Assembly: GCA_008682415.1 (NCBI GenBank)
Contig: VANK01000001.1
Location: 806,001-870,000 of the forward strand
Direction of reading: 5' to 3'
Source: Acidobacteria bacterium AB60
GTDB lineage: Bacteria; Acidobacteriota; Terriglobia; Terriglobales; Acidobacteriaceae
Length of the DNA stretch: 64,000 nt
Below the pieces are notes generated by a model. That model saw nothing but the letters and a program-made list of their open reading frames with translations. It made no database searches and had not been told where the DNA came from. Position 1 is the stretch's first letter. Each line of letters opens with the position of its first letter. Positions 17,871 through 28,010 of the stretch are shown here, in pieces. Made by a program: the position numbers and the translations under genes.

Positions 17871-20867
17871 ATGAAATCGAGAACGTTGATGGAAGATCGC
17901 CGCCAATGGAAGGTGTTGCTGGGAGCCGGTGTCATTTGCCTGATGATCGCCGTGCCGGCCCGTGGTCAGGACGAGCGATCCTCAAAGGACGTGCCCCGCA
18001 CGCCGCAGTCGGCTCTGCAGATGTTCTCGTCGTATGAAGGTCAAACGGTCTCGGCCATCGAGGTCGCCGGACGCCCTGACCTGAAGGAATCGGAGTTTAC
18101 TCCATTGTTCGCGCAGAAGGCGGGGCAGCCCTTCGCCAAAGAGAATGTGGAGAAGACGGCAGCCGCCATTCGCTCCTCGGGCAAATTCCAGGACGTTCGC
18201 ATCCAGGTAAATCCTGAAGCGAATGGAGTCCGCGTCCAGTTCATCGTCGAGCCGGCGGACTACTTCGGGATCTTCACCTTCCCTGGAGCGGCTCAGTTTC
18301 CTTACTCGCGCCTGATCCAGGTGGCGAACTATCCGACCCAGACCCCGTATAGCGCCGCCGACGTGGAACAGAGCCGCCAGGCACTGCTCGATTTCTTTCG
18401 GCAGCAGGGTTATTTCCAGGCCGAGGTAAGCGCGAATGTCAAAGTCGACTCGGCCCATGCCGTCGCCAACATCGAGTTCCCTACCAGGATGGGCCGGCGC
18501 GCGAAGTTCGGCCAGGTGATTATCAGCGGGCTACCCAACGACAAGCAGCAGCACCTGCAGGACAGCCTCAAATCGATCCTGGCCCGCGCCCGAACCGCTG
18601 CGATCCGCCCTGGCAAGGCTTACCACCATGCCACGCTCACCAAGGCCAACACGTACCTTCAGGGTGAATTGCAAAAGATGGGGTTGCTGGGAGCCCAGGT
18701 GACACTCTCCGGCGCGGAATACCACGCTGACACCAACCGTGCGGACATCCACTTCGACGTGAAGCCCGGGCCCGAGATCTCCGTCAAGATCACCGGAGCC
18801 CACCTCTGGAGTTGGACCCGCAAGTCCCTTCTGCCCATGTACCAGGGCGTGCCCGCGGATCCGGAGACCGTGCAGGAGGGGCGCCAGGCGCTCGCGTCAT
18901 ACTTCCAGGGGAAGGGCTACTTCGACGTGAAGGTCGACGCCAACTTCAAGGCCACCCCGAAGGGGGACGTAATTGAGTACCACATTGCCAAAGAAAAGAA
19001 GCATAAAGTGGATGAAGTCACAATCACCGGCGATCACACGCTCAAGCCCGACGAACTGACGCCGCACATCGCCGTGCAGAAGAAACATCTCTTCTCTTCC
19101 GGCAAGTTCAGCGATGAACTGGTCCGCACCAGCGTGAAGAATCTCAAAGCCGTTTATGCGTCCCAGGGATTCAGCCAGGCCCAGATTGTCCCCAATGTGA
19201 AGAACACAGGCGGAAACATCGATGTCCTCTTTGACGTGACGGAAGGCCCGCGGGACATCGTCTCCTCCATCAAGGTTGAAGGCGCCGACACGTTCCCTGC
19301 TGCGCAGTACGCTCCTGGAGGGCTCAAGACCGAGGTCGGCAAGCCCTACTCCTCGGCCAACGTCTCAGCGGACCGGCAAATCATTGTGGCGAACTACCTC
19401 AAAGCCGGCTATCTGAACAGCAACTTCCGCGAAACCGCCTCCGCCAACTCGAAGTCCGATCCGCACCACATTAATGTGGTCTACCACATCTACGAAGGGC
19501 CGAAGGTGGTCACGGGCGATGTCATCACCCTGGGACGAGAGCACACCCGGGAACGGATGATCCAATCCGATATCGAGGAACTCAAACCCGAAGCGCCGCT
19601 GACCGAAACCAACCTCCTCACCTCCGGCTCGAGGCTCTATGAGCACACCGGAGTCTTCGACTGGGCGGAGGTCGATCCCAAACGGCCGGTGACCACGCAG
19701 AACGTGGAAGATGTCCTGGTAAAGGTCCACGAAGGCCAGCGAAACAGCATTCAATACGGCTTTGGGTTCGAGGTGATCAATCGAGGCGGCAGCATCCCCA
19801 GCGGAACTGTGGCTCTGCCCAACCTCCCGCCGGTCGGCCTTCCCTCCAGCTTCACCACCAGCCAGAAGACCTTCTACGGCCCCCGCGGCACCTTCCAGTA
19901 CACCCGCAACAACATCCGCGGCAAAGGCGAGACGCTCAGCCTGACCGGTTTCGCGGGCCGGCTCGATCAGCGGTTTGCCGTGTTCTACATCGATCCAACG
20001 TTCCGCTGGTCGCCCTGGAAGGCAACGCCCTCCCTCTCCTACGAAAAGAACGAGGAGAACCCGATCTACTCCTCGCAACAGGAACAGGCTACCTTCCAGA
20101 TCCAGCGATTCATCAATCACGACCACACCAACACCGTCTTCTTCCGATACGGATACAGCTACACAAATCTCACCCATGTCCTGATTCAGCAGTTAATCTC
20201 ACCGGCCGACCAGAACGTCCGCCTCTCGACGCTCTCGGCAAACTTCACTCGCGACACCCGCGACAATCCCCTCGACGAGCACAAGGGCATGCTTGATTCC
20301 CTCGAACTCGACTTCAACACCAGCAAGCTTGGCTCGAGCGTCGATTTCGCCAAGCTCACCGGCCAGGCCGCGTTCTACAAACAGAAGTTTCACGACATCG
20401 TGTGGGCCAGCAGCGTACGCGTCGGCCTTGCTCAGCCCTTTAGCAACAGCCGCGTGCCGATCAGCGAAGCCTTCTTCACCGGCGGCGGCAATTCCCTCCG
20501 CGGCTTTCCCCTGGACAGCGCCGGCCCGCAGCGCCAGGTACAGGTGTGCAGCAGCGGATCCAGTTCCGCCTGCACCGAGATTCAGGTCCCCGCCGGCGGC
20601 AACGAGATGCTCATCTTCAATGCGGAAGCGCGCATTCCCGTTCCCCTCAAGAAAGGCCTGAGCATCGTTCCGTTTTATGATGGGGGCAACGTCTTCCCGC
20701 GCGTCGGCTTCCACCAGTTCACGTCCCTTTACGCAAACAACGTAGGAATCGGCCTGCGCTACGCGACCCCCATCGGCCCCATTCGCCTGGATTTCGGGCA
20801 GAATCTGAACCCCGTCAGCGGCATCAAGGCCACCCAGTACTTCATCGGCATCGGCCAGGCATTTTAA
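17871..20867 (+). CDS. Omp85 family outer-membrane assembly protein (BamA/TamA-like)
   Basis: Outer-membrane beta-barrel of the Omp85 superfamily, which inserts or exports proteins across the outer membrane. The 998-residue product has a signal peptide (VLLGAGVICLMIAVPARGQ), a long periplasmic part of repeated POTRA-like modules (about residues 45-600, room for six or seven, against five in E. coli BamA), and a C-terminal barrel (about 620-998). The barrel holds the FTGGGNSLRGF motif that packs inside the lumen, and the chain ends in phenylalanine. A second ATG at 17889 is possible. The tamB-like gene follows after 12 bases, so a TamA role is likely, but the POTRA number would suit a BamA too. 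Confidence 0.9.
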   Translation: MKSRTLMEDRRQWKVLLGAGVICLMIAVPARGQDERSSKDVPRTPQSALQMFSSYEGQTVSAIEVAGRPDLKESEFTPLFAQKAGQPFAKENVEKTAAAIRSSGKFQDVRIQVNPEANGVRVQFIVEPADYFGIFTFPGAAQFPYSRLIQVANYPTQTPYSAADVEQSRQALLDFFRQQGYFQAEVSANVKVDSAHAVANIEFPTRMGRRAKFGQVIISGLPNDKQQHLQDSLKSILARARTAAIRPGKAYHHATLTKANTYLQGELQKMGLLGAQVTLSGAEYHADTNRADIHFDVKPGPEISVKITGAHLWSWTRKSLLPMYQGVPADPETVQEGRQALASYFQGKGYFDVKVDANFKATPKGDVIEYHIAKEKKHKVDEVTITGDHTLKPDELTPHIAVQKKHLFSSGKFSDELVRTSVKNLKAVYASQGFSQAQIVPNVKNTGGNIDVLFDVTEGPRDIVSSIKVEGADTFPAAQYAPGGLKTEVGKPYSSANVSADRQIIVANYLKAGYLNSNFRETASANSKSDPHHINVVYHIYEGPKVVTGDVITLGREHTRERMIQSDIEELKPEAPLTETNLLTSGSRLYEHTGVFDWAEVDPKRPVTTQNVEDVLVKVHEGQRNSIQYGFGFEVINRGGSIPSGTVALPNLPPVGLPSSFTTSQKTFYGPRGTFQYTRNNIRGKGETLSLTGFAGRLDQRFAVFYIDPTFRWSPWKATPSLSYEKNEENPIYSSQQEQATFQIQRFINHDHTNTVFFRYGYSYTNLTHVLIQQLISPADQNVRLSTLSANFTRDTRDNPLDEHKGMLDSLELDFNTSKLGSSVDFAKLTGQAAFYKQKFHDIVWASSVRVGLAQPFSNSRVPISEAFFTGGGNSLRGFPLDSAGPQRQVQVCSSGSSSACTEIQVPAGGNEMLIFNAEARIPVPLKKGLSIVPFYDGGNVFPRVGFHQFTSLYANNVGIGLRYATPIGPIRLDFGQNLNPVSGIKATQYFIGIGQAF

Positions 20868-20879
20868 AGGAGGCCCCGC

Positions 20880-23800
20880 ATGAGCACCGCGCGATCATTC
20901 TTCGCTCCCGAACCTCCGCCCGACCCACGTCCGACACACCGCCCCGCAACGCACCGTTTGAGGCGCATCCTCGCCTGGTTCATGGGAGTCTCCACGCTCC
21001 TGTTTCTGGTCACCACGATCACCGTTATCGTGCTCCTCAACAGCCAGGGATTCCACAACTATGTGCTGAGCAAAGCGCAGAGCGCGGCTGCCGAGAGCCT
21101 CGGCGCCCAAGTTCAGCTGCAGAACTACGCGCTGCATCTCTCCCCGCTCGGCCTCGACGTCTACGGCGTCACGATCCACGGCGCGGCCCCTTACGCCAAC
21201 ATTCCCCTGCTGCAGGTTCAGCACGCCCAAGTGGGTGTCGGCATCACCTCCGTGCTGCAAAAGAAGTGGTACCTGTCCAGCATTCGCGTCGATCACCCCG
21301 TGGTGCAGGTGTTCGTGGACAAGAACGGCGCCTCGAACATTCCCAAGCCCAAGAGCAGCAACAGCAAGAGCAATACCAGCATCTTCGATCTGGGCATCCG
21401 CCACGCCATCCTCGACCAGGGCGAGATCTACTACAACGCTCAGAAAAGCGCTCTCGCCGCGGACGTGCATGACCTGAACTTCCAGGCTGGCTTCGATGTG
21501 CCGCTCAAGATGTACTCCGGACATCTCGCCTATAGCAACGGCCGCGTGTTGTTCGGCGCCTATGAGCCGTTCGAGCACAACTTCGACGCGCGATTCGATG
21601 TGACACCCTCCACATTCCAGCTGCACCACGCCACGCTTTCAAGCGGAAACACCCGTGTCAATCTCGCCGCGACGGCAACCAACTTCAATGCCCCCGTTGT
21701 CCGCGCGCGTTACAGTGTCGATCTCGACGGCGCCCAGATGGCGCGGATGCTGAAGAACCCCTCGATCCCGACCGGGGCCATCCGAGCAACGGGAACCGCC
21801 CAGTATGAGGACCTCCCCAATCAGCCTCTTCTTGCGACGCTGACGGTGAATGGCGACCTGACCAGCCGCCAGCTACTGGTCAAGACGAGTTCGGTGCAGG
21901 CCGCCATTGAGAGCCTTTCGGCACACTACGCGCTCGACCACGGCAACGCAACACTCCACGACCTCCGCGCCGGTCTCCTCGGAGGAGAAGTGAACGCTCA
22001 GGGGACGATCAAGGACCTGGCGGGAACCGCGCACGCGGAGATGACGGCGGGGCTGCACAACATCTCGCTGGGGGAGGCGATGCGGCTCGCAGGTTCGCAA
22101 GCCTCCTCGCAACCCGTCAAACTCAGCGGCGTTTTAAATGCCGATGCGAAGGCATCCTGGGACAAGAGCCTCGATAACCTGGCCGCCCATACGGACGCAT
22201 CGATCCACGGCGCTGCCACTGGCAAGGAGACCGCCAGATCTCAGCAGGCAGGCACACTGCCGATCGAAAGCGAGATTCACGCCACGTACACGGGCGCCAA
22301 TAAACAGATCGCGCTCCAGCAGAGCTATCTGCGTCTGCCTCAAACCAGCCTGACCATGAATGGCGTGGTGAGCAATCGCTCCAGCCTGGCGCTGCGCCTC
22401 CAGGCCAACGATCTTCGCGAGGTGGCCACGCTCGCGGGACTCTTCAGCACCCCGAAACCGGGCCAGCCTCCCCCACCGGCACTTGATCTCGCCGGGCAGG
22501 CCAACTTCCAGGGAACGGTGCAAGGCTCAACGTCGGCGCCCCATCTCGCTGGACAACTCAGCGCCTCGAACCTGCGCGTCAACGGAACCGCCTGGAAGGT
22601 CTTCCGCACCAATGTGGATGCCAGCCCGACAGGCGCCAGCCTGCGCAACGCAGATCTTGAACCGCAGGCGAAAGGGCGCATCACCTTCAATGCCAGCACC
22701 GGCCTGCACAAATGGGCGTTCACCAAAGACAGCCCCATCCAGGTTGATCTCAATGCGTCGCAGATGGACGTCGCCGACCTGGTCAAACTGGCTGGTCAGC
22801 AGATCCCCGTCACGGGAACACTCAATACCCACGTAACGCTGCACGGCACCGAGCTCAATCCCATCGGCAACGGGAACGTCTCGCTCACCAAGGTCGTCGC
22901 TTACAACGAGCCCATCTCGACGATTCAGGTCACGTTCAACGGCACCGGCGATGAGGCGCATGCCGATCTCGATGTGCAGCTCCCCGCGGGAAGCGTCAAG
23001 AGCAACGTAAGCGTCCGGCCGAAGGAGAAGACGTACACGGCGCAGTTGAGCTCGGGTGGCATCGATCTCACCAAGCTCGAGACGCTCAAGGCGAAGAATG
23101 TGGACGCAACCGGCGTAGTGGCGATCAACGCGCACGGGCAGGGCAGCTTCGATAACCCGCAGTTGACCGCGGCCATTCAGATCCCTACGCTCGTGATCCA
23201 GAAACAGACGGTGAAGAACATCAATCTCGATATGGACATGGCCAATCACGTGGCCAACGCGACGCTGAACTCCACAGCGGTCAATACGTCCATCCGCGCA
23301 AAGGCGCGGGTCAATCTCACCGGCGATTACGATACCGATGCCTCCATTGATACGCAGGGCATCCCGCTCCAGCCCATCGTGGCGGCCTACTCGCCTGCGC
23401 AGGCCGCGACTCTCTCCGGCCAGACCGAACTTCATGCCACGGTGAGGGGACCTATCAAGAACAAGGCCCAGCTCGAAGCCCACCTGAATATCCCCTACCT
23501 CAACCTGGACTACAACAACACCATCAAGCTCGCCTCGCAGGGCCCCATCAAGGCCGACTACAAAAATGGCGTGCTCGACCTGCAGCGCGGCGAGATCAGC
23601 GGCACTGAGACAGAGCTCCACTTCCAGGGCTCGATCCCGGTCATCGATCGCAGCGCGCCCATGTCGCTGGTGCTGCAGGGCGATGTAAACCTGCGCCTCG
23701 CGCAGCTCTTCGATCCCACCATCCGCAGTTCGGGGAACGTTCGCTTCAACATCAACTCGCACGGCGCCACCGGCCGCGATATCGGCGGCGAGATCGACAT

Positions 23801-24935
23801 CGTCGATGCAAACTACGCCTCCGGCGACCTTCCCGTCGGCCTCCAGCATGGAAACGGGGCCCTGACCCTGACCACCGATCGCATCAACATCAAGTCGTTC
23901 CAGGGAACCGTGGGCGGAGGCACCGTGATCGCGCAGGGCGGAGTGGCTTACCGGCCCGCCATCCAGTTCAATCTTGGGCTCGCGGCCAAGAACATTCGCA
24001 TGCTCTACCCGCAAGGCATGCGGGAGGCGGTCGATGCCGACATACGCCTGGTCGGAACCACCGAGAACGCCACGCTGGGCGGCACCGTGAATCTTGCCGA
24101 CATCTCGTTCACGCCGGCGTTTGATCTCGATAACTTTATCGGGCAGTTCTCCAGCGGAGTCACTCCGCCGCCCTCGCAGGGATTCGCGCAGAACGTAAAT
24201 CTCAATCTCGCGTTGCACTCCACCAACAACGTCAACCTGGTCAGCAGCACCGTCAGCATCAACGGCTCGGCCAATCTCCAGGTGCGCGGCACGGCCGCCG
24301 ATCCAGTCATCCTGGGACGCGTGAATCTGACCGGGGGCGACGTGATCCTGCACAACGACCGATTCGTGCTCACGGGCGGCACCATCCAGTTCGTGAATCC
24401 ATCGCAGACCGAGCCGGTGCTCAATGTCGGAGTCAAGACGACTATTCAGCAATATGACATCAGCATGCGATTCACCGGGCCGGCCAGCCAGATGCAGACG
24501 CAGTACAACTCGGATCCCGCGCTGCCGCAGGCCGACATCCTGAACCTGCTCGCCTTCGGCCAGACCAGCGGAGCCGCCGCGGGGCAGACCGCCAGCAACG
24601 AGCCTTCGACCCCCGTAACGCAGCAGGCTGCGTCCCTCGTTGCCTCGCAGGTGTCCAGCCAGATCACCAGCCGTATCTCCAAGGTGGCCGGCATCTCTCA
24701 GCTTTCCATCAGCCCCGTGCTCGGCAATGCCACGGGCCAGGGGGCCGGCGCCAACATCACCATTCAGCAGCGGGTCACTGGGAACCTGTTCGTCACCTTC
24801 TCCACCAACACGGCCACGACGCAAAGCGAGGTGATTCAGGGCCAATACCAGATCACGCCCAAGGTGGCGCTCAGCGCCACGCGCGATCCCAACGGGGGGT
24901 TTGCGGTAGATACCCTGATCAAGAAAACCTGGTAG
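20880..24935 (+). CDS. tamB: TamB-like translocation/assembly protein (DUF490)
   Basis: A 1351-residue envelope-spanning protein of the TamB/AsmA-like group, which bridges the inner and outer membranes and is linked to outer-membrane protein assembly and lipid transport. One N-terminal membrane helix (about residues 33-55, TLLFLVTTITVIVLL) is followed by a very long, repetitive beta-strand region. The C-terminal DUF490 domain shows VNLTGGDVILHNDRFVLTGG, ADILNLLAFGQ and a final VALSATRDPNGGFAVDTLIKK. A strong AAAGGAGG lies seven bases before the ATG. It forms a two-gene unit with the upstream Omp85 gene, the arrangement expected for a Tam system. Confidence 0.92.
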   Translation: MSTARSFFAPEPPPDPRPTHRPATHRLRRILAWFMGVSTLLFLVTTITVIVLLNSQGFHNYVLSKAQSAAAESLGAQVQLQNYALHLSPLGLDVYGVTIHGAAPYANIPLLQVQHAQVGVGITSVLQKKWYLSSIRVDHPVVQVFVDKNGASNIPKPKSSNSKSNTSIFDLGIRHAILDQGEIYYNAQKSALAADVHDLNFQAGFDVPLKMYSGHLAYSNGRVLFGAYEPFEHNFDARFDVTPSTFQLHHATLSSGNTRVNLAATATNFNAPVVRARYSVDLDGAQMARMLKNPSIPTGAIRATGTAQYEDLPNQPLLATLTVNGDLTSRQLLVKTSSVQAAIESLSAHYALDHGNATLHDLRAGLLGGEVNAQGTIKDLAGTAHAEMTAGLHNISLGEAMRLAGSQASSQPVKLSGVLNADAKASWDKSLDNLAAHTDASIHGAATGKETARSQQAGTLPIESEIHATYTGANKQIALQQSYLRLPQTSLTMNGVVSNRSSLALRLQANDLREVATLAGLFSTPKPGQPPPPALDLAGQANFQGTVQGSTSAPHLAGQLSASNLRVNGTAWKVFRTNVDASPTGASLRNADLEPQAKGRITFNASTGLHKWAFTKDSPIQVDLNASQMDVADLVKLAGQQIPVTGTLNTHVTLHGTELNPIGNGNVSLTKVVAYNEPISTIQVTFNGTGDEAHADLDVQLPAGSVKSNVSVRPKEKTYTAQLSSGGIDLTKLETLKAKNVDATGVVAINAHGQGSFDNPQLTAAIQIPTLVIQKQTVKNINLDMDMANHVANATLNSTAVNTSIRAKARVNLTGDYDTDASIDTQGIPLQPIVAAYSPAQAATLSGQTELHATVRGPIKNKAQLEAHLNIPYLNLDYNNTIKLASQGPIKADYKNGVLDLQRGEISGTETELHFQGSIPVIDRSAPMSLVLQGDVNLRLAQLFDPTIRSSGNVRFNINSHGATGRDIGGEIDIVDANYASGDLPVGLQHGNGALTLTTDRINIKSFQGTVGGGTVIAQGGVAYRPAIQFNLGLAAKNIRMLYPQGMREAVDADIRLVGTTENATLGGTVNLADISFTPAFDLDNFIGQFSSGVTPPPSQGFAQNVNLNLALHSTNNVNLVSSTVSINGSANLQVRGTAADPVILGRVNLTGGDVILHNDRFVLTGGTIQFVNPSQTEPVLNVGVKTTIQQYDISMRFTGPASQMQTQYNSDPALPQADILNLLAFGQTSGAAAGQTASNEPSTPVTQQAASLVASQVSSQITSRISKVAGISQLSISPVLGNATGQGAGANITIQQRVTGNLFVTFSTNTATTQSEVIQGQYQITPKVALSATRDPNGGFAVDTLIKKTW

Positions 24936-24961
24936 CCGGGACCGGCAATCACGCAAGAACG

Positions 24962-24989
24962 AGCCGCGACGCGTGCAAGGCGCGGCTCA
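24962..24989. terminator. Hairpin between convergent tamB and rapZ
   Basis: A perfect 8-bp stem (GAGCCGCG at 24962-24969 with CGCGGCTC at 24982-24989) and a 12-base loop lie between the two convergent stops. There is no long T-run on either strand, so it is only a candidate bidirectional terminator. Confidence 0.5.
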
Positions 24990-25001
24990 TCGCGGCCAGC
25001 T

Positions 25002-25922
25002 TCAGCGAGGGATGTCGCGGTGCAGCGCCTTCACCTTGTAGCCGGCCTTCTTCAGCCGCTTGGCCACCTCCACCGCCATCATCACACTGCGATGTTGTCC
25101 GCCCGTGCAGCCGAACGCGACCGTGAGATAGCTCTTCCCTTCTCCCACGTAGTGCGGCAAAAGATAAAGCATCAGATCGGACACGCGATCGAGAAACTCC
25201 ACAGTCTGAGGGAAGCTGCGCACATACTCCGCCACCTTCGGGTCCTTGCCCGTCTTCTTGCGGAACTCCGGAACGAAGTGGGGATTCGGCAAAAAACGCA
25301 CGTCAAACACCAGGTCCGCATCCAGCGGCACTCCGTTCTTGAACCCGAAACTCAGGCAGCTCACCAGCAGGTGCGAGGCCCGGTGATTCCCCTGGGAGAA
25401 TCGCGTTTGAATATGCGCGCGCAGTTCGTGCACGTTGAAGGTCGAGGTGTCGATGAGCGTATCGGCCACATTGCGGATCGGATCCAGCAGTTGCCGCTCC
25501 TCCACGATGGAACGGGAAACAGTCTCCTGTTTGCGGAGAGGATGCGGCCGCCGCGTCTCCGAGTACCGCCGCACGAGCACGCTGTCCTGCGCGTCCAGAA
25601 AGAGAACCCTCGTGGGAAGCACCGTTTTCACGCTCTTGAGGATGTCGGGAAGCCGGTCAAGCGTCTGCCCTTCTCTCACGTCCACAACGATGGCGGCACG
25701 TTGAATTTCGCAGGATTTCTCCACCAGCCGGGCAAATTCGAGGAGTAACTCCAGAGGCAGATTATCGACCGCGTGGAACCCCAAATCTTCAAAGGCTCGG
25801 AGGGCTGACGCCTTGCCCGCGCCCGAAATCCCTGTCACGATCACCAGTTCCTTGCCGGACCCTTTGACAACCTCTGCTGGCGAGGGAACTTGCGCTCGCG
25901 TGGATCTCCTCGATTGTTCCAT
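25002..25922 (-). CDS. rapZ: RapZ family RNase adaptor / nucleotide-binding protein
   Basis: RapZ proteins bind nucleotides and, in E. coli, present the small RNA GlmZ to RNase E to control glucosamine-6-phosphate synthesis; the role elsewhere is less clear. The 306-residue product has an N-terminal P-loop domain with AFEDLGFHAVDNLP and a C-terminal domain with DLVFDVRFLPNPH and the near-invariant AFGCTGGQHRSV. The Walker A reads GISGAGKA, with alanine where the family normally has serine or threonine after the lysine; a serine follows one position later. The ATG at 25922 was preferred over a TTG at 25937. It lies downstream of the GGDEF-EAL gene on the same strand, with 39 bases between. Confidence 0.9.
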   Translation of the reverse strand: MEQSRRSTRAQVPSPAEVVKGSGKELVIVTGISGAGKASALRAFEDLGFHAVDNLPLELLLEFARLVEKSCEIQRAAIVVDVREGQTLDRLPDILKSVKTVLPTRVLFLDAQDSVLVRRYSETRRPHPLRKQETVSRSIVEERQLLDPIRNVADTLIDTSTFNVHELRAHIQTRFSQGNHRASHLLVSCLSFGFKNGVPLDADLVFDVRFLPNPHFVPEFRKKTGKDPKVAEYVRSFPQTVEFLDRVSDLMLYLLPHYVGEGKSYLTVAFGCTGGQHRSVMMAVEVAKRLKKAGYKVKALHRDIPR

Positions 25923-25961
25923 GCGCTCATCGTACAACGGCGGGGACGCGTAAAGCTCTAT

Positions 25962-28010
25962 TTACACGTTGGAAGTGATCGCCCGCAGGCTTCGCGCGGC
26001 CAGGCTGTGGGCGCGCGCGGGCTCCAGGGCGTGCGCCAGCAGGTAACCTTGTCCCAGCTCGCAGCCTAATTCCTGCCATACCCGAAGCTGTTCGTGAGTC
26101 TCGATTCCCTGCGCCAGGAGCTGTACGCCCACGGACTTGCACACGTGAATCAGCGACTCCACCAGCGCCAACTGGCGGCCGATTCCGGTTGCCGCAATCG
26201 TCAGCTTGGGATCCATCTTCACCACGTCAATCGGCAGCCGGACGAGGTGGTTGAGCGGCGCCAGGTTCGATCCGAAGTTGTCGATCGCAATACGAACCCC
26301 GCAATCCACCATGCGCTGGAAGATGGCCAAAGCCCTGTCCGGGCTTTCATTGATGGTGCTCTCTGCAACTTCGAGCATCAGCCGCGAAGGATCCACCGCG
26401 GTGGACTCCAGCACGCGCCGCAACTGCCCGATCATGTCGTCGTGGAAGAACTGTCTTTGGGAGACGTTCATGCTCATGATGAGCGAATTGCCGGGAATGG
26501 TGGCCATCCACGACTGGAGTTGGCGGCATGCAATCTCAAAGGTGTCTCTCCCGATACTGACGGAGAGACCTGTGTCCTCCGCAACGGGCAACAGGTCACG
26601 GAAGCTGTCAATCGATCCATCTGCTCGCCGCCAGCGGAGCAGCGATTCGAACCCCTCCACGCGGCCGGTCGAGAGGCGAAAGACCGGCTGATACCAGAGC
26701 TCGAACTCCCGCTTCGTGAGGACGTGGCGCAACTCGCGTTCCCGCTCCTGCTGAAACGTGACGTGCAGCTTCATCTGGCGGTCGAAGATCTCGCACCGAT
26801 GCCCGCCTTCCTGTTTGGCGCGGTACATGGCAAAATCCGCGTCGCGCAACAGCAGGTCAGGCGAGTCATGCTCCTGGCCGGCCATCGCTGCTCCGATACT
26901 GACGACCGCCCGCACCCGGTGGCCGAGGATATCGAAGGGCCGGTCCAGCTCCGACAGCAATCTCTGCGCGATGGTATCCATATCGGTGCTGGACGTAATG
27001 TTCTCCACCAGCACGCCAAACTCGTCGCCCCCGAAACGAGCCGCCGTATCCTGGGGCCTGAGGACAGCGCGCAGCTTCTGCGCAACCGCGATCAGGAGCA
27101 TGTCCCCGGCGGCATGACCGAGGGTGTCGTTCAACTTCTTGAATCCGTCGAGATCCAGGAACAACACCCCGCAGCCCTGGTCCTTCCGCCGCGTCCGCCG
27201 GCTGAGCGCCAGCTGAAGCCGGTCATAAAACAGGGCCCGGTTGGGCAGGCCGGTGAGCACGTCGTGCATGGCGTCGTGCTGCAGCTTGGCTTCTACCTGT
27301 TTCCGTTCGCCGATGTCGCGGTAGGTCATCACATGGCCGGAGACGCCGCCGTTGACCATCAACGGAGCGATCTGCATGGCGACATCGAGCAGTTCCCCGC
27401 CCTTGGTCACGCGAACGGTCTCGACGCAGGCGCGGCCCTGTTCGGTGAGCAGCTTGTTCAGCATGGCATTTTCATGCTGGCGGGTCTCGGGGACGATGAA
27501 GTCCCGCAGATTGCCCCCCGTCACCTCTTCCGGCTGGAAGCCGAACATGTGGGTGAACGCCGGGTTGATGTAGAGAACGCGCCCGTTGCCCACGATTGCC
27601 ACCGCCTCCGGAATGCTGGCGAGCACATCCTCCATGAGTCGCGGCTTGGCGCTGCGATCCCGGGTGGCCAGGTTGGCGACGATGATCCCTTCCCGCAGCT
27701 CCGGGTTGAGGATGCAATAGGTGCCTTCGAGCGGCGCCATGCCGCCTTTGCAGGCGAGCGTTGCGTGAAACGCACTGGTGCCGGTGGCTCCGGGTAGCAG
27801 GCTGTGGGGCTCGGCGGCGCCGGGGAAGAGGCCCCAGACGACTTCCTCGACTGGTCTCTGCACCCATTCGGCGTCGGCGACGCCCATGGCGCGCCGGGCT
27901 GCGGCGTTGGCGAACACGATCTTTCCGGCACGCTCGAGGAAGACCAGCGCGGGCAGCGCATCCAGGATCTCGCGCTGCTGTACGGAGTTCGCGTTCTCAG
28001 GCAGATTCAA
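25962..28010 (-). CDS. PAS-PAS-GGDEF-EAL cyclic-di-GMP protein
   Basis: Predicted sensor and cyclic-di-GMP enzyme with no membrane segment. In 682 residues there are two PAS-like domains (about 10-100 and 128-245), a GGDEF domain (about 250-415) and an EAL domain (about 430-678). The cyclase site is intact (RFGGDEFGVL), preceded five residues earlier by the inhibitory RxxD site (RPQD). The EAL half departs from active enzymes: the EAL signature is ESL (EGFESLLRW) and the metal-binding DDFG is DNFG (IAIDNFGSNLAPL). It may therefore act mainly as a cyclase, with the EAL part as a binding or regulatory domain. The start appears to be TTG with GGAG nine bases upstream. The flagellar genes of this organism are a possible downstream target. 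Confidence 0.9.
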   Translation of the reverse strand: MNLPENANSVQQREILDALPALVFLERAGKIVFANAAARRAMGVADAEWVQRPVEEVVWGLFPGAAEPHSLLPGATGTSAFHATLACKGGMAPLEGTYCILNPELREGIIVANLATRDRSAKPRLMEDVLASIPEAVAIVGNGRVLYINPAFTHMFGFQPEEVTGGNLRDFIVPETRQHENAMLNKLLTEQGRACVETVRVTKGGELLDVAMQIAPLMVNGGVSGHVMTYRDIGERKQVEAKLQHDAMHDVLTGLPNRALFYDRLQLALSRRTRRKDQGCGVLFLDLDGFKKLNDTLGHAAGDMLLIAVAQKLRAVLRPQDTAARFGGDEFGVLVENITSSTDMDTIAQRLLSELDRPFDILGHRVRAVVSIGAAMAGQEHDSPDLLLRDADFAMYRAKQEGGHRCEIFDRQMKLHVTFQQERERELRHVLTKREFELWYQPVFRLSTGRVEGFESLLRWRRADGSIDSFRDLLPVAEDTGLSVSIGRDTFEIACRQLQSWMATIPGNSLIMSMNVSQRQFFHDDMIGQLRRVLESTAVDPSRLMLEVAESTINESPDRALAIFQRMVDCGVRIAIDNFGSNLAPLNHLVRLPIDVVKMDPKLTIAATGIGRQLALVESLIHVCKSVGVQLLAQGIETHEQLRVWQELGCELGQGYLLAHALEPARAHSLAARSLRAITSNV

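Noticed and set aside
20895-21629. A 244-residue frame opposite the start of tamB
   Set aside because: Antisense, Val/Glu/Gly-rich, no domain; the plus-strand gene has a strong binding site and known C-terminal domain.
22527-24956. An 809-residue open frame opposite tamB
   Set aside because: It is antisense to a clear gene, has a repetitive Arg/Asp/Gly-rich composition and no family pattern. High GC content in the third codon position makes such frames common.
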